Shown: positions 25,778 through 38,445, counted from the stretch's first letter. The stretch: DNA of 64,000 bases from Moniliella sp. 'wahieum' (GCA_003971905.1 RSEE01000045.1:310001-374000), one strand, 5' to 3'. Notes: generated by a model not told the origin, from the letters alone. A program made the numbers and translations.

Positions 25778-26516
25778 CATGCCTCCTGTTGTGCTGATCC
25801 CTACGGCGCGGGCCCCCCCACCCCTGTCTGCATCCATCCCCCCGCCGCCCAACTCTCGCCCAAGTCATTGGCGTCCCGCAGGTCCCCGAGCGTTATGACG
25901 GTACCAACACACATTCACCACTCGCCTCGCCCTTGCGTCTTGCGGCACCCTCCTTGCTCAGCCCCGCACATGCGTCACCTGCGCTGCCGCTGCGTCGGCC
26001 GTGAAGACACCCAACAGCGCATCCCCCTGTCCCTCTCCACGGCCAAGCTCAAGTGCTGCCTCGTCAACGCTCGCAGCCCTCTTGGGGTTCGACACCTCGT
26101 ACTTGTCTTGTACGCCCACGTCGTTGTCAGGCAACATTACGACGTTCGAAGAGGGCGCCTCTCTACCGTCTCTAGTGTCGCCCCCTTTCGGGGGAGGGCA
26201 CACCCCCATTCGGGCTGCGCCTTCGACCTGCTCGGACGAAGAAGAAGAACTGGAACGTCTGTTGAGCCAGTTTGAAGCGCAATTTATGCCCCACCTCCAG
26301 TCGCTGCCACCGCCCTTGCCTACCCTACCTCCGCCTCCACCTCGGTCGCTCTCACTTGCTTCTCCGTCCGACATGTTTTACTCCCCCAGTCGTGCTGCCC
26401 ACACTATGAGACCGCCACCACTTTCTTCCCCTCCAGACCAACCTCTTCCCAAGCCGCCGTGCGCTCACAAGGACCCACCAGCGTCCCCCTCCCCGCCTCG
26501 AACTCGGTACCAGTAG
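25778..26516 (+). CDS. hypothetical Pro/Ser-rich protein
   Basis: I do not recognise this. An open frame from about 25940 to the TAG at 26514-26516 encodes Ser/Pro-rich sequence with one more ordered-looking stretch, AALLGFDTSYLSCTPTSLSG, and an acidic helix-like segment, SDEEEELERLLSQFEAQFMP. It then ends in Pro-rich sequence. An ATG at 25778 (MPPVVLIPTARAPPP) lies in another frame and is the most likely start if the gene is real. The strand is strongly C-rich, which by itself keeps frames open, so chance is a serious alternative. Confidence 0.3.
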
Positions 26517-27413
26517 GTCAAGACGACTACATCATCGTTGGCGGCGTCAAGTCCACCATGCCCATCTCCTCGATCCTCCCCCAGGCCACACTGGATTGAC
26601 CAAGATTGATCACGATTGACCCCCCTCCCCTTGCGCTCCATTCTCATATGTCCCCTCCACCGCATTGCCCTCGGCTAGCATACTGTCCCCACCCCGACTA
26701 ATGTAAATCTCCGTGTACCTGGTTACGCACCCCCATCCGTCGTCGTGAAGAGGCAGAATGCAGCATGGTCAGAGACCAGCGTAGTCTTACGTATTCCAGT
26801 CGCTGCTGTCGACGGAGCTGAAGCCACAGGCGGGGAAGAATGTGTCTCCCCTCCTGGACCGTCGGTGTCACGGGCTGCGGCGGACACGAGATGGTCCGAC
26901 CCAAGCTAAGGCCCGCCTGCTCCGCACATGCCCAGTAGAGCGTGCTGAGCAGGCCAACAAAGTGTGATGATGGTTGGCTAAATTAAGCATCGTGGCCGAA
27001 GGGCCATGCATCCGCGCGGCAATAGTCGCCCCCCGCCCAAGTCCAAGTCGGCCGGCCTAAATAAGGCCACCGAGCTTCCAGTGCCGTGGCGACGTCTGTC
27101 GCCCCGTCCCGTTTCCGTTTCCTTTCTCGGTCGCGCCTGTGGCGACCAGCCCGCTTTTGACATGTCTTCCTTTCTACACCCCCTTTTTATCCGTTTCCCT
27201 TTTGATCCTGCCTGTACCCACCCTGGTTGATGGGGATCCTTTCCCCCACCTTCCATTCTCGTCATCCTCTCTGAAAGATTGGGGGCTAGGGCGAAGCACT
27301 AGACTAGGCGATCAATGGGTGAGCGCGATGAATCGGTCACACCAATAGAGCCCAGAACCGTGGTTGTCCGTTAACTGAGAAGTAGCTACGCTACCAAGCT
27401 AAGGACGATTGCA

Positions 27414-27484
27414 CTGTGCAGGGTGGGAACAGTCAGAGATAGCTTCTTGTAAGCTCCTGACGCTAGTCCAACCTTCAATGCAAC
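27414..27484. repeat. 71-bp direct repeat, copy 1
   Basis: The 71 bases starting CTGTGCAGGGTGGGAACAGT and ending CCTTCAATGCAAC recur without a mismatch at 27548-27618, an offset of 134 bp. Similarity stops abruptly at both ends. The spacer is purine-rich and unrelated. Confidence 0.95.
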
Positions 27485-27547
27485 CGATGGACAAGGACAA
27501 GCGCCAGAAGCAGGAAGAGAACAGGAAAGAGAGAACAGGAAGCTCAC

Positions 27548-27618
27548 CTGTGCAGGGTGGGAACAGTCAGAGATAGCTTCTTGTAAGCTCCTGACGCTAG
27601 TCCAACCTTCAATGCAAC
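27548..27618. repeat. 71-bp direct repeat, copy 2
   Basis: This is identical to 27414-27484 over all 71 bases. The pair could come from a local duplication or an assembly stutter. Confidence 0.95.
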
Positions 27619-30479
27619 AGGGAGAAGAGGAAGGAGGGGAACGAGGGCGCGACGGTAACCAATCCGGAGCGCGCGAGTTGCGTAGCTCTATAGCCAGTTC
27701 CGCTTGCCAACAGCGACATGGCCGATCCAGCCATCACACCAAGTGGTGCCACATGCCACCACACTCCAACACTCTCGTCAATTCTCGTCTCAACCCCCTC
27801 GTCTACCCTCCCGCCTATCCTGTCCGGTCCTGCACGTTTTCCAGCTAATTGATCCAGTACAGGCAGCTTGCTCTTGTTAGCGTCCGACTTCTCTTCCGAC
27901 CTCGTCCTCCAGCCATTCGTCAGTCCAGTCGCGCGAGCCCTCCTCTGGCCGCGTCGATTTCCAGTCTCTGTTGAGGCAGTGTTTGTCCGCCGCTGTCTCC
28001 TCCTCCCGCCTTAAGTCCCAGCGGCTTCAGACACGTTACTACGGCCCAAGCCGGTGCAGACGCAGCCTTGCCACACGTGCAGCCGCCCCACCAAAGGCCT
28101 CTCCTCGTCCCTAGCTCCGCTCGGACACACCAACCAGCCTAAGCCCGAAACTACCGTGAGTCGACCTACCGTCGCCTAAGGGATTGTACCCCAAAAACCC
28201 CAGGGCGGCCCTCTGGCGGCGCCCGCCCGTGACGCCCAAGGTGCCAATAGGCCCCGAGCACTTCAGCACTTTAGTGTGGGCGCAGTGTTTCTTGGTTCCA
28301 ACCTTGAGCTCTATCAATGATATGGTTACAGTATACACACCAGCCACTAGAGCTCCTTTCTTAACCACCCGTCCGGTAACCAGCATGGTTCCGTTACCGT
28401 TGCGTGGGTACGGTACAAAGGTGCCACCCGGTAGTCCCACTACATGCGGTTAATAACATTATCTACACATGATACACGCACATTTCATGGTAGTTTTTTC
28501 TGGGTTGAACGTTGATTAATGATTCGGATGAGAAGGCGTGTTCTCCTACACCGTTGCAGTGCGGCCGACTTTTGTTGTCACCTATATTAACTCATGCCGC
28601 GATGCTATAGGGGGGCCTGGGTTGGCCCACAACTATATACATACGTGTTTCGCGTATGGGCCTTATGGCACAACTTCTATATCAGTTGGGAGAGATCCTG
28701 TGCTCGCCTGTTATCAAACAACCGTGTGCCCCATTCATATATACCTCTTTCCAGTCTGTCTAGCGATGTACCCGATCCATCTGCTTTCCTTTCCAACTCT
28801 CATGTTTCCTGATAGTTGAAGACATTGCAGGCCTACGGTCCCATACAAGGTACCTTGTGACGGTATCCTGGACGAAACATTACAGTTGATGTAAGAGAGA
28901 TGTAGGCATTACCGCCTGTGCAGGCTGTTGGAAATTTGAATGAAGACACGTCGGGCCCCGTCCTCAACCTCTAGTACTGCAGGTGTAGTGTGTGACCTAT
29001 AGAAATGTAAGTGTAGTGTAACATCTAGTACTGCAGGTGTAGTGTTAAACGGGGGAGGGGCGAAATATTATGGATAGGAAAGGCTCTCGGTGTTCCGCAG
29101 GTGTAGTGATACTTACGTGGGAGATCATGTGAGGACTGTCTCCAAACGTGGATTTGGGAGAAGTAGGTGCAGGAACTCCTGCGGGAAGACATGACCATGG
29201 GGTCCCTTTTTTACTGTAGTGGTACGGAAGCGGACTACGCTTCGTCAGCTGCTTCGCTGTATGCAGTGAGAGAGAGAAGGGCGAGAGAAGGAGGAGATGT
29301 GCTGTTGGCGGAGTTTGAAGCTCTTCTCTCTCGATAGAAGCGTGGCGGATTCCTTGCGGCGAGAACCCATAGGGCAGCAAGGACAATCAGTTTGACCGGC
29401 TCATGAGTCTGCCCCTTTTGGATGGGTGGGTGCGGCTGCCCACTCTCCTCGTCGGCAGTGCGCCCAGCAAGTGCACGTTGAGTCTGACGTATTCGCTTGA
29501 ACTCTCATCTTGGTTTGCACCTACACCCAGTCTAAGATTTTGGTAATACGGCAGCTGCTCCTCACGTTCGTGCGCTCCATGGGAAACGGATGGTCTGAAT
29601 GATGAGCTGAGAACGTAGAGGCGATGGTACAGGCTGGTATAGGTGGATTTGGTGTGCAAGCGGGAGGTGATGGTTGGCGATGCACGCGATGACCATCAAA
29701 CCGCGTGTGCTGCGCCAGGCGGCGGGAGGAGCTACAGAGGGGCCTGGTGGGGGGGGTGGGTGACGGGGCGTGTGTTACATCAGTGTTGCATTCCTCCTGC
29801 CGCGTGTAGATCGTTTTCTCCCGCACTGGCCCAGCGATGGATGGTGCCTGATGCATGACCATCCATGGCCGTGTTTGGGCCCAGTAGCATCCAACGCTGC
29901 CCAGCGCCCAGCGGCGCCCACCCCCCGCCCAGACGCATGGCTCCGCGCGGCGCAGGCGCAGTGTCGGCGGAACCCCGCGCGTATTCCGCTGCAGGGTCAC
30001 GTCAGCAAGTTCAGGGCTAAGCACTGGCCCCATGCTTTGAGCGGCACACGGGCAGTGTCCCTGCTGCGTGACCCAGACGCGTGGTGCCAAGGCGCCGGGG
30101 CAGTGTGCACTTCAGGGAGCGCGGCGGGCGACGGCGGCGGGCAGCGGCACTGCGGACGAGATGCAGGCCGGGGGGCAGGCTGGCCGGCGGCTGGCTCTAC
30201 GCCTCCATCTCCCGCTGTGGCTGCCGAAAGTGCGCTGCTGCCTGCTGCTGTCGCCCACCGCCTCCCTTGCGCTCCTGCCCTCCGCCCGGCCACCACACCA
30301 GAGGACACGTCGCCTGCCCCGTGCTGCCCCCCGCGTCTGCCCCCCCTCGCCCCCCCTCGTGCGTATCTCCCCTGCCCCCTGCCCGCGCTCGTCGCCACCA
30401 CCACCCCCTCCCACCCGCATCCCCCCCCTGACCCCATCATGCCCCCGCAGACGTCCCCCGCGCCCTCACCGTTCCCACC

Positions 30480-31764
30480 ATGGACGACGGCTCGCAGAGT
30501 TACCCGTTCAACTACGACCCCCAGCAGGGCTACAGCTATGGCAACATGCCCCCTGGCTACCAGCACATGTACTACCAGCAGATGTACAACAACTTCAACA
30601 TGGTCACCCCCTCCATGATGGCCGCTGGCGGCGGTGCCAACCAGGCCGCGCCCAGGCCCCCCCCAACGCCGCCGTGCCTGGTTCCGTCGCGTCGTCCGCT
30701 GCTCCCTCGGACCCTGCTGCCGCCGCCGCTGCTGCTGCCGCACAGCACTACATGCCTTACGGCCACCCGCAGTACTTTGCCGGAATGATGCCCCCGGGCA
30801 TGTCACCCTACGAGACGGCCGCCGCTTCCGCCGCCGCTGCTGGCTCGAAACACGCCAAGATCAAGGATGCCATGGGTGGTCTGGATGAGCGCAAGTTCAA
30901 AAGAAGGAGATCCCTGTCGTCAAGAAGCCTGCGCGTCCGCACGTGCGGCCGCCAAAGCAAGCGCCGTCGGCCTGGCAGATTTATTTCAACGAGTTTCTTG
31001 CCGATATGCGCGCCAAGAACCCGTCGGAACGATTGAACGTGTCCCATGTCGCCCGTGGTGCTGGGGAGCGGTACAACGCGTTACCTGAGGAGGAGAAGCG
31101 TCGGTACTACGAAGAATCGCTTCGCCGCAAGGCGCAGTGGGAGGCCGATGTGCAGGCTTGGCTTGAGAAGTTGTCGCCCGAGGACATCAAGCTGGAAAAT
31201 GCGTACCGCACCCAGCAGCGCAAGTCGGGCAAGTCGCGCAAGTCGAACTTGAAGGATCCGCATGCGCCCAAGAAACCGCTTTCGGCTTACTTTTTGTTCC
31301 TTCGTTCCATTCGCGCCTCGCCCGAAATGACCAAGGAGGTGTTTAATGACGAGAGTGAAACAACGAAACAAAGTGTCCTCGCTGCTACCAAGTGGCGCGA
31401 GCTCGACGAAGACCGGAAACAGCCCTACCTTCTCAAGGCGGAGCAAGACAAGCAGCGGTACGAGGAGGCGCGCAAGATGTACGATTCGGCAACGTCGGTG
31501 CCTGGTGTAGACGCGTTGGTTGCGCACGAGCAGGCGCAACAGGCAGGCAAGGCAGCGGCCAAGAAGTTTGCTGAGACCAACCCGCAGATCCAAGAGATTA
31601 TTGCGCAAGGCCGTGTCCCTCCGGCGCTGACGTTTGATGTGGACGAGGAAGATGTCCAGTTGGCTGCACAGGCCGCGACACACAAGGACCATGGTCGTCA
31701 CGGTCGCAAGTTGGCCAGTACGAAGCTGAATGAACTGTTGAGCGAGGCGGCCGAATCGAAGTAA
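30480..31764 (+). CDS. two-box HMG protein
   Basis: This is probably a DNA-bending chromatin or mitochondrial nucleoid protein. The ATG at 30480 sits in a good context (CCACCATGG). The N-terminus is Gln/Tyr/Met-rich (YPFNYDPQQGYSYGNM; YQHMYYQQMYNNFNMV), followed by an Ala-rich segment and MPYGHPQYFAGMMPPGM. Box A begins APSAWQIYFNEFLADMRAKN, with LNVSHVARGAGERYNALPEE. Box B begins APKKPLSAYFLFLRSIRASP, with WRELDEDRKQPYLLKAEQDK. The C-terminus has an acidic patch (FDVDEEDVQLAAQAA) before TAA at 31762-31764. Two one-base losses split the frame, one in a C8 run (30657-30664) and one in an A4 run (30899-30902). With both allowed for, the span is exactly 429 codons. No introns are evident. The partner and target sites are unknown. 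Confidence 0.93.
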
Positions 31765-32944
31765 AAGCCTTTTTACTTCTTCGGGTCTCGATCTCGACGC
31801 GTCGGACGTCGGACGTCGGGCGGACGGGTCTTGTTGTTCTGGTGTACTATTTCCTCCCTGTTCCTGATGGCTATACGCGTCCTAATCCGTTGTCCGTTGT
31901 CCGTTCTCCCTTTCTCTTTCCTTTTTTCTCCTTTCTTTTTCTCTCTCTCTGTCGTCCCCTTTACCTCTTCCTTGCTGCGGGTGGCTCAACTGAACGTTCA
32001 ATTGAACGTTGAACCCTCGTGGCGCCTGAGGATGGCAATCGGTTATGTTGTCTGTACATTGGCTCTTTTGAAGGCTTGCTTGCTTGCTTGCTTGCTGTGC
32101 GTTAGGCCATTGGGCCGTCTGTCCGTCTACAGTTGTGTTCCCTGCATCTTTGATGCCTCAGGTTGAGGCCTCAGGGCCATAGCCCCCGTTCCGTGTCATA
32201 CTCAACGTTCGACGTTAACCTCATCTGAGCCCCGAATCTACCCTGCGTCGTGGCGCCTGGGCAGGCTCAGGCGTACAGGGCTCACGCTCACCACCAAGGG
32301 AAACCCAATCACAAGTAGTGGGGTTGTTGGGGAAAATATGCACGACGCAGATGTGCTGAAGATGAAGGGAAAGACTGAACAGACTTAATGAAACAGAGCA
32401 CTGAGGTACTGAGGACGCCAGCAGTCCAAGCAGACTAGTAGAATTAGCCCGGGAAAGTTTCCCACACCCTCTCAGCCACAAAGGAGAGAGAGTACTTCGG
32501 TTTGGTTCAACGTATAGCGTCCAGACAAGCCGGCCGGGTCTTCTTGACGTAAACAGCCTAGGCAAAAGGAAGGCAAGGAGAGCATGTCGTCTGACGCGTC
32601 GCGTTGCTGGTTGCGCGTGACGAGTGACGCGTGACGCATGACGCGTGAAGCTTGAGCTTGAAGACCGCGCGCGCGCCACCTGGTTTTGAACGTTGCAAGG
32701 TACAGGCGTACTTAAGGGGATGGATGGGTGACATTAGCACGCGACGGTGATGCGACGCGTCGCACGCGGGCAGCCGACGCGCTGCGGGGGCGGGCGGGTG
32801 GCGCGCGGGGCGGAAGGCGGGAGGCGGAAGCGCAGACGGCGTATCGGCAGGTCCTGAATCCTGAATGCCCAGCGGACGCGTCCAGTTGGCGCCACCCCGC
32901 CCCGACCCCCACGTCCCCCCCACCACCTGCCTCGACACGCCACC
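31765..32944. other. intergenic region with TTGAACGTT elements
   Basis: It contains a pyrimidine-rich stretch at 31830-31980 (3' UTR of the HMG gene), inverted TTGAACGTT elements at 31985-32014 and 32201-32220, a (GCTT)n run at about 32073-32096, and a GC-rich, CCACC-containing leader just before SMC6. No gene was recognised. Confidence 0.55.
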
Positions 32945-35900
32945 ATGGCAGGCCGCAAGCGCCACTCTGCGCCCCACTCGGACGACGAAGCGGATACCAG
33001 TGTACGTCGGCCCCCTCTGCTCTGTCTGTGTGCGTGGTGCGTGGTGCGTGGTGCTAGCAGGGTGCTAACATGGCGCTGACATGGGACAGGCCAAACGCGC
33101 GCCTCAATGGCGAAGAGGACGACGACAGTGACTACCCCGATGCCCAGCTCTCCGACGCGTCAGGAGGAGCAACCGATGCCCCTGACTGGCGCAGTGTACG
33201 TTATCCCCCCCTCAACCCCCCAACCCCCCAACCCCCCATGCCTGTGCCGCTACCGTGTTTTCTGAGCTGAGCTGACGCGGTGCAGAATACCCATGCTGAG
33301 GCCGGTCCAATCGAGCACATTGAGGTGTTCAACTTTATGTGCCACAAGCGCATGAGCGTCGACCTCTGCCCCAACCTCAACTTTATCGTCGGCCACAATG
33401 GAAGTGGCAAGTCGGCCGTCTTGACCGCCATCACGATTGCCCTGGGTGGAAAGGCGAGCACTACGAACCGCGCCGGCAGCATGAAGAGTTTCATCAAGTC
33501 GGGTGTGAAAAGTATGCTACCCCTGGTTGATGGGCAACGAGTCAGAGCCACTGACCTCATCCTGCAGTTCGGCCGAAATTGTGGTTCGTCTGCGCAACCG
33601 CGGAGAAGATGCGTACAAACACGAGTTATGGCGATAGCATCACCATTGTGCGCCGCATCCACCTCGATGGCGGTGCGTCCTGGAAACTATTGCCCACAAT
33701 GGCAAGACCCGCTCGACGCAGCGTGCCGAGCTCAGTCGTATCCTGGACCACCTCGACATTCAAGTGGACAATCCCATGTCGGTGCTCAACCAAGATGCGG
33801 CGCGGCAGTTCCTCAGTGCCTCCAACCCGGAGGAAAAGTACGCGTTGTTTCTCAAGGGAACACAACTTACTCATCTGGCTCAAGAGATGGATACGCTCAA
33901 GGACCACAATATGGAGATCAAGGCTGCTTTGAGCAACAGAAGGAATACCTGCCTGACCTCAAGGCCGAATACGAGGAAAAGTTGCGTAAGTTTGCGCAGT
34001 TTCAGAAACAACGAGGGCAAGCAGAAACTCGAGGAACTGTCCGACACGTACGTCTGGGCTCAGGTCGCAGAGGCCAAGAGGAAGTACGAGTTGGCAGGCG
34101 AGGAAGTGCGCAAACAGGGCAGTAAGATTACCAAAGCGCAGCAAGCCGCCCAGGTCGTCGCCGGCGATCTCGAGCAAACCGACACGACCCTTTCTCTGAT
34201 CGACCAGGAACGGCAGAATGACCAGAGTGCGGACGACGAGCTTGTTCGTGCGCGTGATGAAGCAAGGGGACGCGCTCATGAAGCCATTAGCCAACGCGAG
34301 GCAGCTCAGGTGAAACTGCAAGAGATCAGCGAGCAGTACCAGGTCTACAAGAATCAGCATGAGAGCGCGCAAGCCAAGTTGGACCAAGAGCTGCGCAAGG
34401 CCAACCAAGCAGGCGAACGAGAGGCGTGGATGGAACAACGCGCTCAGGGCCAAGCCAAGATTGACAGATGGAACAAGAGCTGAATGACCTGCAGGCGCGA
34501 AAGATGAGGTTGAGCGCCAAATTGCGCCGTTGCAAGAAACTCTCCAAAACATCGACACTGACTTTACCCGTCTCGCGCGCAACGTGGCCTCCACCGAGCG
34601 CACCGCACGGGAGATCAAGGCGGCTGCCCAGGACAATCTCTCGGCGTTCGGGCGGTCGATGCCTGCTCTGGTTCGGGCGATTAAGCAAGAAAAGGGATGG
34701 CACACCCCCCCAGTGGGTCCTGTGGGGAGCTACATGAAACTCAAGGACGAGTCTTGGCTTAACATCATCGAGGCCATTCTCGATAAGGACCTGAATGGGT
34801 TTTGTGTGACCAACGAGCACGATCGCAACTTCTCCTGAAATGGACGAGGCGGCTTAATTGTGCGTCCTTTGTCCCCATTCTACGGGGCGATGATGAGCCA
34901 TTTGATTATTCCTCTGGCGAACCCGATCCGGCCCTCACCACCATTCTGCGGGTGTGCGAGTTTGAGTCGGACTACATCAAGCGCCAGCTGATCATTTCGC
35001 GCCACATTGAGCGTACCGTTCTTGTTCGCCAACGCAGCGATGGTGACCGCCTTCTCCGCAGCGGCACGGATTAAATATGGTGCACAGTGCCGATCTCTTT
35101 CGCATCACAGGTGGTGACCGTACCAGTTCCTCCACGCGATGCAACGTCCCCAGGGGGCGCATCGACTGAGTAAGGACAACTCTTCGGCTCTGGCCGAGGC
35201 CGAGGCTGCACTCAAAGAGCTTCGCGTGGAGCAGCAGTTGCTCACTGAGCGCAAAGATCAGGTGCGCGCCGAACTCACCGCCGTGCGGGGACAGCTGCAA
35301 TCTTTGACCAACCAGTCCACCTCCGTGCATCGTAACCTACGGAAACTGCAAGCCGAAGTGGGTCAGCTGAATGGTAAGTTGCAAGCACAGACGACGGTGG
35401 ATGTGGATGTATTCCAAGAGATGGTGGACCAGGCCAAGCAGCACATGGAGGAGGGAGGAGCGTTTCCGTGTGACCAACGTCGAGGTGGAAGAGATGACGA
35501 AAAAGGAGGAAGCCCAAGCTGTTTACGATGAGATTCGACGTCGTTGGAGAGCGGGAAAGCGGACAACGCGCCATGACGGAAGCAGCAGAGCAAGCAGCAC
35601 AAACGAGAGTCGCGCTACGGCACAAGCTCACTCACTTGGACGCAAAGTAACGAGTACTCGGAAGAACTCAACTCGTTGGCCGAGCAGCACGAAATGGACA
35701 AGGCGATTTCGAAGAGTTGGTCAAGCAGGCCAAGGAGCATACGGGATTGGAGTACCATGAGGTGGGTCCTTCGGTTACGTCGGCCAAGATTGAACAAGAG
35801 ATTCGCCAATGGGAACAGTACATGGACAGAATGCGTACCCAGACTGGCGGCAACATTGATGCTGCCAAGATGGAGATTGAAGAGGCCGAGCAGAAATTGG

Positions 35901-36455
35901 AGACGCTCAAATCGAGAATCACCAAATTGGACGAGTTTGCCAAGCAGCTCGATCGTTCGTTCAACGACCGTTGGGTCCGTTGGCACTTTTGGCGAGGTGT
36001 CATTGCCCTCCGTGCCCGCTCACTCTTCACGGCCAACTTGGAGCATCGTGGCTTCTCGGGCAGTTTGTCGTTTGAACATGAAAGCCAAGGTCCGATGGAC
36101 GCCGCTGCCGGGCAAGCTTCTGATCAAGGTACAAACCGAGCATGGTCCAGGTGCTGGGACCAAGAATTTGCAAAAGGAGACCAAGGCTCTGTCGGGGGGA
36201 GAGAAGTCCTTCTCGACCATCTGTCTTTTGCTCTCTCTCTGGGAAGCGATCAACTGCCCCATCCGCTGCTTGGACGAGTTTGATGTGTTTATGGACTCGG
36301 CCAACCGAACAATCTCAACCAAGATGATTGTCGATGCTTGCAAGGTCAACCGACGTGTACAATATGTGCTCATCTCGCCCCAGAGCATGACCTCTACCCA
36401 GTTGGGCGACGATACGCGGGTCATCATGATGAAGGACCCAGAGCGTAACCAGTAG
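32945..36455 (+). CDS. SMC6: SMC6, ATPase of the Smc5-Smc6 complex
   Basis: This is a structural-maintenance-of-chromosomes ATPase for recombinational repair. Exon 1 (ATG 32945, MAGRKRHSAPHSDDEADTS) is followed by introns at 33002-33089 and 33196-33285, both GTACGT..CTGAC..CAG. Then come GPIEHIEVFNFMCHKRMSVD and the Walker A motif GHNGSGKSAVLTAITIALGG. A third intron near 33512-33566 precedes SAEIVVRLRNRGEDAYKHE. LDIQVDNPMSVLNQDAARQF is typical of SMC6. Long coiled coils and a hinge fill 33900-35990. The C-terminal head has TKALSGGEKSFSTICLLLSL (ABC signature) and Walker B INCPIRCLDEFDVFMDSANR, ending VRVIMMKDPERNQ-like with TAG at 36453-36455. About ten frame breaks are visible (for example 33100, 33512, 33930, 34480 and 35480). 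The intact catalytic motifs argue for a functional gene. Confidence 0.95.
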
Positions 36456-36853
36456 CCCTTTCATTCTCTCAACCTGACTCTCGACATGTGTGAACTGGAT
36501 CGATTTTATGGTTATCTGTTCTGCCTCGTAAGAGAAATAGCGGTAGTGTAGTTCAAGGACTCCAGGTTGTCCAACTTGTGTATGGGAGCTCGATACAAGA
36601 GAAAGAGAAAGAGACGGAGAAGGCAGTGGCCTGGCTCTCGGCTTCCATCTCCATGTTGAGCGCCAAGCATGGTAAGTGGGGGGAAATACGACGAACAGTG
36701 TATTGAAGCTCAACGTCCACTGCCTAAAAGTGTGAACCTCCTGCCTTGTCCACACCTCCAGAGTGACATACCAATCGGCAGTCCAGTGGAGGCACAGTGA
36801 ATGGGCATATCTGCATGTGACCTAGTTCGTCCGTCCCGTCCCGTGATCACGGA

Positions 36854-38445
36854 TCACGGGCGCTGCAGGATACAGATGCCCTCGACGTGGCTGGCGGACA
36901 GGTCAGTGGTCTGTTGCTCGGAAGGGAGTACAGAATGAGGATGGGACGTACAAGGTCTGAGGGAAAAAGTCGGCGGCGCGAGGGAGATGGAGTACTGGGG
37001 TCGACGACGAAGAAGGAAGCCCACGTCCCTTGCTTGCGTGTGGACATTGCAAGAAACATAGATCACCAGTCGTGGCCGCAAAGCGAGGAGCTGGGTGAGG
37101 AACACTTCATCACACCCCTTTCTCGGTGGATCGATGACACGGTGGTCTGGTCCGGCGCAAATTCATTCAGTTGAGAAAAGATATGCTCGGCAGAAGCAGC
37201 GAGGAAGGTGACATTGTCAATGCTGTTGTGCTGAGCATTGACCTTGGCACACTCGATGGCACGGGAAGAGATTTCAACCCCTGCCACTTGAGAGAAGAGA
37301 GATGCTAGACTTAGAGCAAACAGCCCTGCACCACAGTAGGCGTCCACCAAATAGGTTTTCCCCTCGGGGACAACGGTGCGGCGGAACCGTTCAATCTCGG
37401 AACGAATAAGGTCCACAACAGGCACCAAATGGAACGGTTGTTTTGGAAAAAGTCCCCAGCCGGTCCTTGGAACAGAGCGAGCCCACTCGCTCATGCATCA
37501 CACCGTGCTTCATGTCGGTCACCACCTCGCGTGCACTCGGATCCTCGCTCGAGGGCACAATCGAATCGCGGAACAGCAAAGTGGAGCCATTCGAGTAGGA
37601 GAATATGTCGTCTCGTACCTTCCTCCGCTCGATAGGAAGCGCACGGTTGATGGCCGGAGTAGCAATGGGCATTCCTCAATATCCAGCATGGGCCGGCATC
37701 CGAGTCAAAGCCAATGGGAAACGAGACGTCGGCTTAGGCGTGGAGGGCTCCTTGGAACCTCCTTCGCCATTGTCTCACGAGCGAGGGGAGGTTAAAGTGA
37801 GGTGTGAGCTTAGTCCTGTACCCCATTTGCTCAGGCGAAGCGAGGGTGGGAAGCACGTCGGGTACCTGCTCAGGAAGGAGATCCGAGTAAAACTCAAAGG
37901 CTTTCTGCACCACGTTTCGCTTGATTTCCAACTGGCGCGGGTACGCAACCATTTGGTACTGGCACCCGCCACATTCGTTAAAGTACTGGCACGTTGGTGT
38001 CTCGGTCCTCCACTCGGATTTTTCCAGCACTTGCAAAATGACGGCTTTGGACCTCATCATATCATTCTTGACGATCTTGACCTTGAGCTTATCTCCAGGG
38101 AGCGACTTGGGGACAGCAATAACCCAGTCCTTGAGAAGAGGGTCCTTGGCGAGGCCCAATCCGACAGCCGTCAACACAAGGACCTCCACCTCCATCTCGA
38201 GGCCGAGGGGGTGAGGGCGGTCAAATTGGCTGCCTGCCTCGAAGCGGGCGTCGACCACATCGCCGCCCAAGAGGACGGATCTCGATGAGAAGCGGATCCG
38301 CGCCAAATTTGCCCTCCTTCTTGGCGGCAGCCCGTTGGGCGTTCTGCACACGCTTGCGCTCCAGCTTCGCCCTTTTCTTCGAGTCCTTGTCGATGGGCGA
38401 CGCGGCACGCTTCTCTGGCGCGGCCGGGGCGGATGGGCCAGGCAT
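36854..38445 (-). CDS. TRM2: tRNA (uracil-5-)-methyltransferase, TRM2 type
   Basis: It forms m5U54 in the T loop of tRNAs. The ATG at 38445 gives MPGPSAPAAPEKRAASPIDK followed by a basic helix (KKRAKLERKRVQNAQRAAAK), probably a nuclear signal. A TRAM-like segment (LPGDKLKVKIVKNDMMRSKA) and the cluster CQYFNECGGCQYQMVAYPRQ near 37945-38000 follow, the four-cysteine motif of the RlmD/TrmA class. QMGYRTKLTPHFNL, ECPIATPAINRALP, FFQNN-like sequence near 37440, the SAM motif LVDAYCGAGLFALSLASLFS near 37310-37350 and the catalytic-cysteine motif VIYVSCNVHTQARDV near 37030-37060 complete the order. It ends HVEGICILQRP with TGA at 36854-36856. Frame breaks lie near 38250, 37700, 37440, 37080 and 36960. 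It shares a 293-bp divergent promoter with UTP6. Confidence 0.93.

Larger units (their letters stand above)
26520..30479. other. about 4 kb without a recognised gene
   Basis: Apart from the 71-bp duplication, nothing conserved was identified. The segment 28111-28453 is open on both strands at once (109 and 89 residues) and is described as a finding. A 22-base word starting CTAGTACTGCAGGTGTAGTG occurs twice, at about 28972 and 29024. The 30240-30479 stretch is a C-rich leader directly before the HMG gene. Confidence 0.5.

Noticed and set aside
29045-29659. Two adjacent minus-strand frames (113 and 90 codons) as a gene
   Set aside because: No recognisable motif, no ATG context or splice structure linking them; treated as chance.
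30657-30664. Programmed ribosomal frameshifting in the HMG gene
   Set aside because: Similar breaks occur in almost every gene and track homopolymers; no slippery heptamer plus structure is evident, so assembly error is simpler.
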